A stretch of DNA of 64,000 nt from Varanus komodoensis (Eukaryota; Chordata; Lepidosauria; Squamata; Varanidae), in contig NW_025336259.1 of NCBI RefSeq assembly GCF_004798865.1, positions 3,716,020 through 3,780,019 of the forward strand, given 5' to 3'. Each line of letters begins with the position of its first letter. Position 1 is the first letter of the stretch. Made by a program: the position numbers and the translations under genes. This document shows, in pieces, positions 33,091 through 44,640 of this stretch. Under the pieces are notes generated by a model. It saw only the letters and a list, made by a program, of their open reading frames with translations, searched no databases and was not told the origin of the DNA.

Positions 33091-33872
33091 GCAACAGAAT
33101 GAGATTCAATAAGAACAGGGGCCAAGTCCTCCACCTAGGAAAGAGAAATCAAATGCAGTGATACGTGGCTCAACAGAACTGGAAAAGAAAAAGATCTTGG
33201 AGTAATTGTGGACAATACGTTAAACATGAGCCAGCGATGCGATGCAGCTGCCAAAAGGGCAAATGCTATTTTGGGATGCATTAACAGAAGTATTACTTCC
33301 AAATCATGAGAAGTAGCAGTTCCTCTATACTCCTCACCAGTCAGACCTCACCTGGAATACTGTGTCCAGTTCTGAGCACCACGATTTCAGAAAGATGCAG
33401 GTAAATTAGAAAGGGTCCAGTGGAGGGCAACAAAAATGATCCAGGGTTTGGAAACTCTGCCCTGTGAAGAGAGACTGAGAGAGCTGGGCAAGTTCAGCCT
33501 TGAGAACAGAAGAGTGGGGGGGGGGGGCATGAGATCCCTCTAGAAGGACCTCAAAGTAGGTCACAAAAAAGAAGGTCAAGATATCTTCCTGCTGATGCCA
33601 GAGTGGAGGACACGGGATAACTCAGGTTGTGACAACCCAGATTCAGGCTGGACATCAGGAAAAGCTTCCTCACTGTCAGAGCAATACAGCAGTGGGACCA
33701 GCTGCCTAGAGAGGTGGGGGGCTCTCCCACACTGGGGGCATTCAAGGTGAAACTGGACAGCCAGAGTGAGATGGTGGAACTAGGTGTCCTGGAACAGCAG
33801 GGGTTGGACTCAATGGCCTTCATGGCCCCTTCCAACTTTACTATTCTATGATTCTATAATTCTATGAAATAT
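33091..33872 (+). mobile_element. CR1 LINE 3' portion (longest CR1 copy here)
   Basis: Starts in ORF2 ('gagattcaataagaacagg'), passes 'cctggaatactgtgtccag' (encoding the YCVQF-like motif), and ends 'actattctatgattctataa', the CR1 terminal repeat. About 780 bases, 5'-truncated with broken frames. Contains a G12 run at 33516-33527. Confidence 0.93.
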
Positions 33873-34724
33873 AATCAACAGTCATAAATAAATAAAGTAC
33901 TATGACAGAAGGTCCAGTACCAGGTGCATGACCCTGGAGGCAACCAGCAATCTTGGTTCCCAAGTTAGAAGCAACAGGCTTGCTTGCTACATGTATATAT
34001 GAAGGCAGCCCATTGAATCTGGCTAATTTTTTTTACTGGGGGGGGGGGGAGTTGGGATGACTGAATGGGTGACAGCCAACGCTTTTTCCTCTCCCCCTCC
34101 TTGTCCCCCTGCTTATGTTTATTTATAAGCTTGAAATGTTTTGGCCCCAAAATGTTTGTGAAACTGGGATAACTTTGATCAATCTTTCAGTGGTATTTAT
34201 TTTTATCTATTTTCTTCTTTCTAGTTTATATATTTCATCGCAGGCTCAACTGCTGCGTTTAAACTGTTGTTGCTTGAAAGTGCTGGTGGATTTGTTTGTT
34301 TTCTTTTTAAATTCCATGGTATGATTTTTGTTTGTATTTCACTGATTTTAAGTACGCCAGCCTGTGAGCTTTTTGTAAAAAGGAGAGGCTTATTGCACAA
34401 TCCTATCCATATCGGATCTGACGTGAATTCAAAGGGATGTACCCCCCAAAATAGGACTGTAGTCAAAAACACACCTACCCCAGAGTAAAGCACACAGATG
34501 AAAATACTGACCTGTTTATAACCTTCTTTTTCTTGTATCAAAGATTATGTCCAAACCCACCCAGCCTGATTACTCTGAGGTAACCTGTCCTGTCCTGTCA
34601 TAAAGGACATGAAGATATTTGTTCTTTAGGTTAAAGATTCATTAAGGAGAGGCCATTGGCCATCAATCTTTTCTCAACTGTTCAAGATGAGCTTCCCAAA
34701 CATATGAAATAGCAAACTAAGTGA
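33873..34724. other. Unassigned DNA
   Basis: Includes a G-run at about 34040-34050. Otherwise AT-rich, unique-looking. Confidence 0.4.
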
Positions 34725-34795
34725 CAAGCTTTATTTATTTTTTATTTATTTACATCCCACCTTTTTCCCTGTCAAAGAACTCAAGGCAGTCTATA
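34725..34795 (-). mobile_element. SINE tail fragment
   Basis: 'tttatttacatcccacctttt' and 'caaagaactcaaggcagtc' are the inverted tail of the second SINE family. Confidence 0.65.
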
Positions 34796-35029
34796 ATTGA
34801 ATTAAAGTGACTGGATAATTTGTTGGTGTACAGAATAACAACTCCTTCTTTTCTGGACTTCCACAGAGAGCTGAATGACAGAAAGACAGATAAATTTGTG
34901 GGCTCGAATGTATTGGTTGTACTTGTTTAAAATCCCTTGGCAACTTTATTTTATCTTGCTTTATTTTATCTTACGTTATATGCTTTACTTCATTTCTATT
35001 CTGTTTATGTTATGAAAACAATAATAAAA
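34796..35029. other. Unassigned AT-rich DNA
   Basis: Lies between two inverted SINE pieces. (TTTAT)n-like runs at 34945-34975. Confidence 0.4.
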
Positions 35030-35240
35030 AAGGGAACTCAAGGCAGTCTGCATTATTCTCCTTTTCCTCTCAGTCTTATCCTTGCAACAACAACCCTGTG
35101 AGGTAGGCTGGGCTGGGAGTGCGTGACTAGCCCAAAGTCACCCAGTGGGCTCCATGGCTCAGAGGGGACTAGAACTCAGATCGTCTGAGTCCCAGTCCTG
35201 CGCTCCTAACCGCAGCACCAAACGGGTTCCCTGGCAAAAT
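35030..35240 (-). mobile_element. tRNA-derived SINE (second family)
   Basis: 'gggaactcaaggcagtctgc', 'gtgaggtaggctgggctgg', 'gactagcccaaagtcaccc' and the inverted B box 'gggactagaactcag', then a degraded head. Confidence 0.85.
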
Positions 35241-35819
35241 AAAGGGCAAGTTCATGTTCACACAGCCACATTGAAGCAAAAAATACCTTGCACACCTCAC
35301 CGAGAACACCTGAGAAGGTGGTTGCACAGGTGTTGCACAGAAGACAGAGAGAGCTGTTCTCTCCTGTTACAGAGGCCAGGGCTAAGCATGCCAGAAAAGT
35401 TAGTTTTTCCTTGCGAAACAGGTGAATGTGAGCGCACGTGTGTGGAAAATATTGGCACATTCTCAAAATGTGCTCACATTGGCTTCATTCCTGACTCTCA
35501 GTCTGATTTGAATACATTTTCTAAGCTGTGCAAATTTCTTCCCGCTTATTCTATGGAGAAAAATGTGCAAATTTGAGCAAAGTTCCTGTGTGATGGGTAC
35601 CTGATTTGTATAAGTTCCCCGTTTGCACAAAGCAAGCAGCCCCTGTATTTGCAAAACAGAATCAGGTACAAGCCCAGTGGAAAGATGATGTTTGGCTAGT
35701 CCTGGAGATTGCAAACATCTTTTTGAAAATACTTAAGGAGAGGCTTGGAAACCATGGAATCAGAGATACTACAGTTTCTCCCTGCACTGCAGAACTACAG
35801 CTGACATGGATGGATAAGA
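35241..35819. other. Unassigned DNA with TTTGCACAA motifs
   Basis: A cluster at 35525-35640 ('gctgtgcaaatttcttccc', 'aaatgtgcaaatttgagc', 'cgtttgcacaaagc') belongs to the unclassified repeat described at 15.5 kb. Confidence 0.4.
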
Positions 35820-36254
35820 CTGTTGGTTTTCAACCTTTCCACAGCTGGGGACCAGTGAAAATAGTAAAACTACCTCAGGTACTGCTGAGGCAGAAACAAA
35901 GAGCACCATACACCTAGTACAGAATTCTATGCATTAGTTTCCACACACAATACCAAAACAATGGCAATTCTCCAAAACAACCAGAAACCGAGCGACAAAA
36001 AATGCCAACAAAAGAACAAAATACCGAAATCGGTGCTGCATGGTTCCCAGCTGGCTCCCACTGGGCCATCTCTCCCCTCCCTGCCCTGCCGGCAGCACCG
36101 ACGCATCCCCTGTGAACATGATGCCAACTGAGGAAAATGTGGTGGGGCACAGCCAGTCCCCGCACTGGTACGTGGGATGCACCCCCACCACGGACTGGCA
36201 GGACATTTCCTGCAGACTGGCGCCAGTCTGCAGACCGGTGGTTGAAAGCCACTG
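35820..36254. mobile_element. hAT-like non-autonomous transposon
   Basis: Left end 'ctgttggttttcaacctttcc' and right end 'gaccggtggttgaaagccactg' (inverse: cagtggctttcaaccaccgg) are imperfect terminal inverted repeats of the CAGTGGTTTTCAACC type. The interior includes 'gctggggaccagtg' and 'ccgcactggtacgtggg'. The flanking octamers (ggataaga, ggttagct) match poorly, so the insertion is old or the ends are slightly off. Confidence 0.65.
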
Positions 36255-37079
36255 GGTTAGCTGACCTCCCTGGTCCGTTCCTGGGAGAGAGAGGGGTTCT
36301 TCGAGAGATTGAATTTACAGCGAGCATGGGGAGGGTGAGCGGAACCCTGAAAGATGCTGCAACACTGATCTTTCCGCAGGGGCAACCTATCCCCAGTTCT
36401 AAGTCAACACTGACCTCCTGAGTCCTGACATTTTGCTCCTAGCTCTGGTTGACAAACAGCAGAATTTGAGTAATTTGAGTCTGCCTGCCTCTGATCTCAA
36501 CTATCTGGTGGTTGATCTCTGGGAGAGTTCCTTTCCTATTTGTGGGAGAACTACTCTTTTTGCTAGACAATCCCAAGTTTGGTTTTCTTATTTTTCTAGC
36601 AAATGCTTCAGTCTCAGGGCTTAACAAAGTCCTAGCCATTAAAACACAGAATTCCACAACTAATCCTTTTCTACTGCCCCGGTTCTCTTACAATACTTTA
36701 AAACCTAGTAGTTTGGTAAAAGAGGCTTAGGTGTGAGCAGGGCACACCACTTGATGCAAGGCAAACTATTAAACAAGTTGGCTTTTTAAAGGGATATTTT
36801 GAACAAGGGAACACTGCTATTTACTTTGGGGTTTTCAAAAGGCTGCTTACAGACTTCAAGAGGCACTGTTGATAATACAAGCCTCTTAATGGCTTAAAAA
36901 GCTCCCCCAAAAAGTCAGGCCAATTTCCAACCGTCCTCTCCAGCCAAGTAATCACACCCAGGTCCAAACTAGATCTTCCTCTGATGCCTACTGAATTATT
37001 TCCCCCAGGTTTAAAGTTTAGGAGGGGAAACAGCAGTGCACTTAAAATATAAGGAGAAACAGAAACCCGAGAAGAGCCG
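36255..37079. other. Unassigned DNA
   Basis: Unique-looking, AT-rich from 36430. No feature recognised. Confidence 0.4.
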
Positions 37080-37760
37080 TGTGTTTGCCTTTGTTCTCTC
37101 AATTGCTGCGAGGAGGCACAGCTTCACGCAGACTGCCTTGCCTGGCTCTGCTTTGCGCGGTCCGCTCCCCCAGCTAGCTGCAAATCTTCTGCAAAGCCCT
37201 GTTGGAGAAAGGTGAAAGGAAATTCACACCAGAGTCCCATTTACCCTGGGCTGAAGATCCCACTGCTCCAGCCACAGCAGACGTGATTCCAGTTGAGCTG
37301 CTGCTGTCATCCACTTTGCATATCTTTTATTCGCCCCTGAATTGCCATTATGTGCCGAAACCTGTCTCGAAGTCCATGGGAACGCAAAGGCAGTCCTCTC
37401 CCCTACCCGCTTTTTTTGTTTTTTTGTTTGGAACAAGCAGGATCCAATTAAAACACCATTATCCCCTCTCCCTCCCCCTACTTTTGCTATTTCCAGCCTA
37501 ATTTGACAGACGACCACAGAAAAGATGTGTTGTTCGTCTAGAGAGACTGACTACCTTTTCTTATGAAAATTAATGTTGTTGCTGTCTCGTAAAGGAAAAG
37601 GGAGAGACGTGGCAAAAGTGGGAAACCAAAGGCAAAGCGCAAGCTGCCTAGACTTTTGGGGAGCAAAAGTGGATTGTCTGGAAAATGGCGAGCTCTTCAG
37701 ACAAGTTGCTTATTTCTCTGAAGAGGCGACTGACCTGAGCTTTAAAATCCATTTGTGAGA
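37080..37760. promoter_or_regulatory. Candidate conserved non-coding block
   Basis: Repeat-free, compositionally complex sequence with a POU-like 'actttgcatatc' (about 37313), 'ccaattaaaacaccattat' (37444) and 'gaaaattaatgttgttgctg' (37565). Enhancer-like by composition only. Confidence 0.25.
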
Positions 37761-38970
37761 TCTAGCTGAAGGGCTGAAAGAAAGCACTGGGTGAATGCAG
37801 AGGGGGGACAGACTCTGGGGAAAGAATTAGCAGAGGAACGGAGGTATTAGAGAAGCGGTTTGGAAGGCGTTAGCAGCGAGAGACTGGTGCCCGGGAGCAA
37901 AGGCAAAGAGAGAGGCCGGGTTCTCTTGTCAGGTCAAGCAACGCTGCGTGGTGACCCCGGTTTGGGGCTTTTTACCTTGCTGCGCCTGACGAATCGTCAG
38001 GTTGGAGGTAGTGCGTCTCCTCCCCCCCTCCATCACCTTCCCTCCCAGTCCTCCAGGCAGGATTCCAGGAGGAACCGTGGGAAAGAATGAGGATCCTTTA
38101 TTTGACAGCAACAACAGCAAGCCGAGTTTGGCTGGCCAGGGCTGCCAAGAGGTCCCCGTTGTGCAGTGATGCCTCGAAGGGCAGCTGGAGCAGGGAAGAT
38201 GAGGGAACCGGTCGGGCATCCTTGCCCCTGCTCCAGAGGGGACCACTGCGGGAGGGGCTGGTGCCAGGTGGCTGCTGGCGCAAAGGGGGGCAATCAGCTG
38301 GTGGCACTGTGGGAAGGAGCAGGCCTGCTCAGCTGGCTCCCCCTTGGTGCATTCCAGGGGGGAGACCCCCGTGAGGGCAAGAGGGCAGGTGAGAATCAAC
38401 GGGGGGGGGGGGTGCCCAGTGGTGGGGCTGCCTGCACCTGCTGCTTCTCGCTGTGCACGCCCTTTGTGCACGTGAAATGGGGGGGATCAGCAAGGAGGCG
38501 GCACTATCCACTGGTTCCCCCGCTCATCCCCAGGATCTTCAACAGGCACCCCCACCTTGGAAGCCACAGCAATGAGGGTTGGGGCACGGGAGCAAGGATG
38601 GGGGGCAGCGGAGGAAACAGCTGAGTGCTGCAGCCCCCAGCCGGGAGCTCCTAATTCCTGTCTCTCTTGGTCAGGCACCTCTGAGAGCAGGGCAGGATGG
38701 CAGCTGTCAGCGGCTCTCTTGGGCTAGCCACTCGGCGAGAAGGCCAGTGGGCTACTTTCCGGTTTGGGCCTTGGCACCGTGAGGACTTGTGGTTTCTGGG
38801 CTGGGTCAGCACAAGAAGCCAGCAGGGTGCCCAGAAGCCACAGTTTTTGTTGTGGTTTCCAAACAACCAAATGAACCGTGCAAAAATACCATGACAGGGT
38901 TCAGGCAAAGCTGCAGACAAGCCTTGGTAAAAAAGCACAGTGGCTTCTCATGTTGTGAGAAGCCGCCAAT
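37761..38970. other. GC- and G-rich unassigned block
   Basis: High GC (about 37860-38660) with a G12 run near 38401-38412. ORFs up to 180 codons occur on both strands, as expected in GC-rich DNA, with no recognisable domains. Confidence 0.4.
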
Positions 38971-38971
38971 C

Positions 38972-39165
38972 AAGACAGGCATTAGGAAGCTGCCTTCTAC
39001 TGAGGGAGACCCTTGGTCTATCTAGCTTGGTGTTGCTGGCACTGACTGGCAGCATGCCTTCCCAGGATGTCAGGCCGGGCTGCTGAGCCTTATGTGGAGA
39101 TGCCAGGGACTGAGCTTGGGACTGTCTGCATGCAAAGGCCATGCTCTGCCCGAGCCACGGACCTG
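38972..39165 (-). mobile_element. tRNA-Ala-like SINE
   Basis: 'ttaggaagctgccttctac', 'cttggtctatctagcttgg', 'gagatgccagggactgagc' and 'ctgcatgcaaaggccatgc' form the inverted 3' body, B box and anticodon region of a tRNA-Ala-like head. Near full length. Confidence 0.82.
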
Positions 39166-39337
39166 CTGTGGATCTCAGCATCAGGCCCCACCCCAACCCT
39201 CATGTGTTCAGCAGGTGGGGTCTGCCCCTGTGATCCCACCCCATCTCTCTACCTCTCTCCCCACATAAACAAGCCTCCTACATCCTTATCCAATATTCAT
39301 AAGGATGGCTGCATTGCCAAAACACGGTACTCTTAGA

Positions 39338-39515
39338 AACCAGATTATGCGGAGTCAGGCGGGTGGTCCATCTAGCCCAGTACGGTTGACACAGACTGGC
39401 AGCAGCTCTCCAAGGTTTCAAGCAGGGGCTTTTCCAGCTTTGCCTGGAGATGCAGGGGGACCTTCTGCATGTCCAGCAGGGGCTCAACCCTCTGAACAAC
39501 AGGCCTTCCCTGTAA
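39338..39515 (-). mobile_element. tRNA-Ala-like SINE
   Basis: 'gtggtccatctagcccagt', 'actggcagcagctctccaag', 'tgcctggagatgcaggggg' and 'ccttctgcatgtccagc'. The head is more diverged than in the previous copy. Confidence 0.75.
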
Positions 39516-39644
39516 CAATCCCAAAGGGAGTTTTCAGAAAGACTTATTTGTCTAATTCTATACTATCCATCCGGATACCATCTGTCCTGCTTTACACAAG
39601 GCAGTCTTCCCTTTGAAGGGTTGTCAGGGCCAAAACAGATTCAA

Positions 39645-39697
39645 GGGTTAGGGTAAGCACTAGGGTTAGGGTTAGGGCTAGAGTTAGGGTTAGGGTA
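39645..39697 (+). repeat. Short interstitial telomere-like (TTAGGG)n tract
   Basis: 'gggttagggtaagcactaggg' then 'ttagggttagggctagag' and 'ttagggttagggt': about seven vertebrate telomere units, some with single-base changes, over 53 bases. Confidence 0.88.
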
Positions 39698-40895
39698 CAG
39701 GGGCCCTGAAGGTACCTAGAAACGCTTAGCTGCACCTGGACCTCCAACAGAACAGGTCCACAGATGGTCACCTGGACTCGGTCTTCCACACAATATAAAG
39801 ATGTACTGTACAAGATTTAGTTTCAAGGTTGCCAATGCCAATTTTATTCTTTTGTAGTCTGTTTCGGTGATGCATAACTAGATGCTTTACGCTGCACACA
39901 ATTTATTTTGGCTGAAATATTTAAACATGGGAGTACCTTCTCTACAAAAAGTCCTGGCAGAACTGCCTTGAAACAGCACCCAAATTATTTCAATACTCTG
40001 TTTGTCAATCCATTATTATCATAGTGCATTTCTTTTTCTGAATGTCACCATCCTGAACAAGAGGGTTGGTATATGTAGGTACTAAGGACTTCCAAGGTAT
40101 TGTACCAATTCTTTACGGGAACCCTCTCTCTGACATGCCAGCCTGTCAGGTTGCTGAATGAAATGGGATATCCTAAACAGGGGCACCCTACGTTGGCTCC
40201 CACTTGTTTGCAAGTAATATTAATATGGCAAAGACACCTTAGGACTCATTGAAAGGAAATCAAACCCCATGAATGCTACTGCTGGAATGTCAGTGAATAT
40301 GCACCCATACACCAACTTCCAGGAAGTCTGGCTGTTTCTCCTTTGAGAATATGTATGCGATGAGACTTCAGATGTATGGTGTAAATGACTATTATTAATT
40401 ATATCCATCAGCTCTAATAGGAACTTTAATATTTGTTCTGTATTCTGCATTCCTAATACTTGTACCCCTATCTTCCTGTGAAGGATACTTAAAGAAATAT
40501 GCACTCTTTAAAACTCAGCTCCTCAGCATTTGTATATGTTTCTATCTCTACGCATTCTTCAGGTCTTATGTATAATTGTGACCATCTTCAAAAGAAGTAT
40601 TCAATTATCTTCTCTGTCAGATTACTGCGTCTGGCTTTACCAGAACAATAGAAACCATTAATCATCATGAGCCACCAAAAGCAGGTTTATTACCCTAAAC
40701 ACACACATGAATGCGTGCCCGCAGATTTTGTCCCTGGGAAAAGCAGATTCTGCAACCTGGATAACCGATGCCAACTGAAGCGATTCACCTCTCTTACTTT
40801 GCACAACATATTCTGCAACTGGTGTCATCCATTCTGGTTTTCCTGCTGATGTTGTGGGGCAATGGTCAATGCAAGACTTTTATATGGCTGGTTTG
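39698..40895. other. Unassigned DNA
   Basis: AT-rich, possibly an old unrecognised repeat. A minus-strand frame (40220-40504, 94 codons) has no homology I recognise. Confidence 0.4.
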
Positions 40896-41310
40896 CACGG
40901 GACGGGGTATGAGGCGAGACTGAGGGAACTGGGCCTTTTCGGCCTGGAGAAGAGGAGACTCAGAGGGGATATGTTGGCGACATACAGGTATGTGAGGGGG
41001 TATCACACGGAGATGGGTAGAGACCTGTTCTCCCCTGCAGAGGAGGACAGGATGCGCTCCAACAGAGCAAAGCTCAGGGAACCCAGGTTCCATTTGGATG
41101 CCAGGAAGCACTTCCTGACCGTCAGGACCCCGAGGGTGTGGAATGGGCTTCCATGGGAGGTGACTGAGGCCCCATCGGTGCGGGTGTTCAAGGATAGGCT
41201 GGACATGCTCCTGGTGGGCATGTTGTGAGCGGAGCCGACTGGAGCCAGAGGTCAGACTAGATGGCCCGGGAGACCCCTTCTGAATCGCTTTGTTTCTAGG
41301 TTTCTATAAC
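40896..41310 (+). mobile_element. CR1 LINE 3' end, second subfamily, frame still open
   Basis: Translation from about 40899 to 41228 reads GTGYEARLRELGLFGLEKRR, LRGDMLATYRYVRGY and ARKHFLTVRTPRVWNGLPWE down to the ORF2 stop at 41226-41228, without interruption. The 3' UTR ends 'cccttctgaatcgctttgtt'. A young-looking, 5'-truncated copy. Closest relative here is 54965-55376. Confidence 0.93.
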
Positions 41311-43680
41311 AACAGCTCAAAATCTTGTTCAGCATGAAATCTTGTTTGGGGCATTCATGAGGCATGCTTTCTAGCCTATCTCCATAAGGGCTAGGCACTT
41401 AGGAAATAGAATTTCCTACAGAAGGAAAGCAGCAGAAGTACTCAAAATGTTGAGTGGGCAGGACCCTATAGCACCCCCGCTCTGCTCCAGAACTGAGCCT
41501 GCAAGCTGTAACTGAGCTAAGCATGGCATTTAACCAATATATTAAAACAAAATACTCTTGTTAACCCCTTTCATTCCCCTTCTTCTTTCCTGCATAGGTC
41601 AGAGACCTGCCCTCCTTACAGTGCAAAACAAGAATTTGGCTTTCAGCTCCTAACAGCCATGGCCAGCTGAGACAATGGCGAAGAATAATGGGAACTGTAG
41701 TCCACATAACGTGGAGTAACTCCCTCCCTCCCCCCATTAAAGCTCCATGCACACTGCAACTCTGCATAGAGATGAATGCCCCAGTCTAGGAAGAGGACTT
41801 AGCCGATGCTACACGTCTGCATGACAATGCTCCAAACCGCCGGTTTTTGTATCTTCATTTTTCGGGACTGATGGTGAGGTGCACATGGGCTGCACAAAAC
41901 TGCTTCCCACGGAAAGAACAAGATCGGGGCAGTTTGTCTTTAAAAGCCTACGCAAGGACGATGTCTGGCATTGAGGGAAGCAAGCTTTGCCCTTTCTTTC
42001 CCCAGGGACCACCTATAAGCCCCAAGAATGTCAGGACTCAGCAAGGCATGGCTTGTTAGCCCAGAGCCAAAGGGAGAGTGGAATTCAGGGATGGGTACCT
42101 CTGGTCCCTGGGGCAAAGCCAGAGGGTCATCATCCCAGTCCTCCCTGCCTGCTGACCATTTGAGGGGGGGTCCAGCTTTTGCATAGGTTCCCCTGTCCCC
42201 ATTCAAGTTGTCTCTGACTTTGGCGAATACCTGCCAAAATATCCTGTCCTTGACATCCCTGGCGAGCTCTCGTAAACTCTCCCCTTAATTCTGAAAGCTG
42301 AAATTTCTCTCCTAAGGCTCAGCTGTTGTCAGTCAGAGTTTTAATATATGCTCATGTTTTTGATACTTTGGTCTTGCTCCTTTTGTGTTCGTCTCTGTCC
42401 CATTTGCCTCCAGCCCCCCTGGAATGCAGCCCCCAATCGTTGTTCTGATATTAAATTTGGGTTTAAAAGATACAGTTAAGGCTACAGCATGCAGAGGCGG
42501 GTTTAAGAGGCTACGGACATTGTCAGAGAAGGCTGCACAGAGGGAGTCGCATTCTCTGTGAGTCATGGAAACTTCTGGCACATGTTCATGACTCCACGTG
42601 AAAGCTGGTCCCCAAAATCAAGTGCAGAGCAGCAGAGCTGGTCCTACCGTAAGGCTGAGTGTGGCAGTCACTCCAGGGAGCAGACCCTGGGCAGTGGCAG
42701 CCACCTGTTGAAGGTAAGAGTTGTGAGCCGTGCAATGTATCCTGAACCCCCAAACTAAACTAGTTTGCTACCTGCGGGTCTCTGCCCTATTCTCAGGCTG
42801 CAGAAAGTCTGAGCTAGCAGCCCAGTTGGCTTTTGCACACAGAACAGGCTCATCCTTTGCCTGAGAGAGCAGAGTGTCTCGGGCGAGTCCCGCAGTCCCA
42901 GTGACGGAAGCAAGGCTTGTGCGTGTCTCCTGAGCACAGGATGGGGTACCCACCTGAGCACGCGGCCTGGCCTGGCTGCTTGTGCAGTCTGCGGACTTTC
43001 CCGGCAGCACGGTGCATGATCCATTGAGAAAAAGAAATGGGTAGGAGAGACGCCCAGGCTAGGGATAGCAAGCTCCGTGGCCACCAGGAGATGGGCAGTG
43101 GAGGTGAGGGCTGGGCTCATGGGCAACAGCCCGTGCTGCCAGCATCTGCTGCCTGCAAGAGCTGCCTCCTTCCACCTAACGACAGGGCTGGCCCTGCAGT
43201 GGCACCACGAGCCTACGGGTGCTGCTCATTGCAAGGATAAACTCCTACCGATGGCTTGAATTGATGTTGCATAAGGATGGGCTGGTGGGGTCAGCTGACA
43301 ATGGCAAAGGCTGGGGACATCTCCGCCCTGCAGGCTTGGTCAACCAAGTTGGCGGTGGAGAAGAGCAGCGGCAACGTTGGAACGAAGGCGCTGAGTCCAG
43401 CCCAGCCCGCGAGGTGTTTTGGTCGGAGGCAGTCTCTCCCTTCTCCAGCACTACGCTGGGCACGAACTTACACTCGAAGTCTGTCCATGATACGTCAGTC
43501 GACAACTCCAAATGGGACACTTTTGGCTGGCAACCATCCACTATTTCATTAAACTACATTATCTCAGTGTGGTGATTGCAAGTGGCCTGTCGCTTATTCT
43601 GACAATGGGGTAAAAAGAGGAACTGTGAACAGGATAGGCATTTACTCTTTTGCCTCCCCACTCTGATTAATTTCTAAATG
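41311..43680. other. Mostly unassigned DNA
   Basis: A MITE half-copy 'ataatgggaactgtagtcc' lies near 41685. The part 42620-43200 may hold a diffuse repeat ('gagctggtcctaccgtaagg'), ends unclear. No gene recognised. Confidence 0.4.
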
Positions 43681-44130
43681 CCAGGAAGCTCCTTGAGTGC
43701 TTGTTAAAGCCGGTGGGAGCCCCCACCCTGGAAATTGGCACGCCGGCAGGGATCAAGCAGAGACGAGTGTTGTGAAAATGACTAAAACGGATTTCAATGC
43801 AAACCATATAATTCAGCCCCGGCACACAATAACTGTGTTTATCAATAAATTAAAGTACTAGGGCCACTTAATGCAATGACGCTGAAACATTGACAGATTT
43901 CCCATCGCTCACCCAATGGCGGCACATGGGACTCTGGACATCTGCATATATTATTGGAACAGAAAATAAGAGCCGCCAACTGATGCCAGATAAATTTGTC
44001 CAGGTGCAATGGTCAGGGCTGCAAAAGTCGGTCCTTTGCAGGGCCAGGACAGCAAAGCGTTCAGTACAGAGGGAGCTGTGGCTCCAGCAGATACAGAGCC
44101 TTTCTTGGGCATTGAACATCAAAATTGCTC
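43681..44130. promoter_or_regulatory. Candidate conserved non-coding element
   Basis: Repeat-free block with 'gatttcaatgcaaaccatat', 'tttatcaataaattaaagt', 'cacttaatgcaatgacgc' and 'atctgcatatattattgg' (POU/SOX-like motifs). Conservation not tested. Confidence 0.3.
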
Positions 44131-44214
44131 ACTGAAACAATACTGAAAGTTGGTACAGAGGTAATCTGAAAGATCCCACCCACTGGAGACGCTTCAAAAG
44201 TTATTAAAATTGTT

Positions 44215-44640
44215 GTTATTATTACTATTATTGAAATTTATTCATCTTATTTGGATGCTGGGTTTCTACTAATATTGTACTCCAGGTAGCTTACAGGACC
44301 AATTAAAATTAATTAAAAACTATACATTAAAAGGCAACCCCCTTAAAATTGCAGAAAATAATATTAAAAGCGGCACCCCACCCAACCACTTATTGGCTGA
44401 AAGCTTTCTAAAGCAATTGGCAGAAGGACATCAAAGAGGAGAAACATCTGGTCTCTCTTGGGAAGGAGTCCAGTAGTTTGGGGCCAGCTAGGAAAGAATC
44501 CTGACTGCAAACTTGGAAAGTTGCTCCAAGTGACTGCGGACAAGAGTTGGGTGAAGGTCTTTGCTGGTATTGAGCAGTTCTTTGTGTCCCCGAGGAGACA
44601 AGCAAGATTGAGTGGCTTCTAAACCATCCAGAGACTACAG
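44215..44640 (-). mobile_element. L2-like LINE 3' end
   Basis: Inverted 3' UTR ('gtagcttacaggaccaattaa', 'aattaattaaaaactatac') followed by ORF-end sequence with 'agtagtttggggccagct'. Diverged. Confidence 0.65.

Noticed and set aside
38166-38624. Long overlapping ORFs on both strands in the GC-rich block
   Set aside because: Typical of stop-poor GC-rich DNA. Translations are glycine- and proline-rich without domains.
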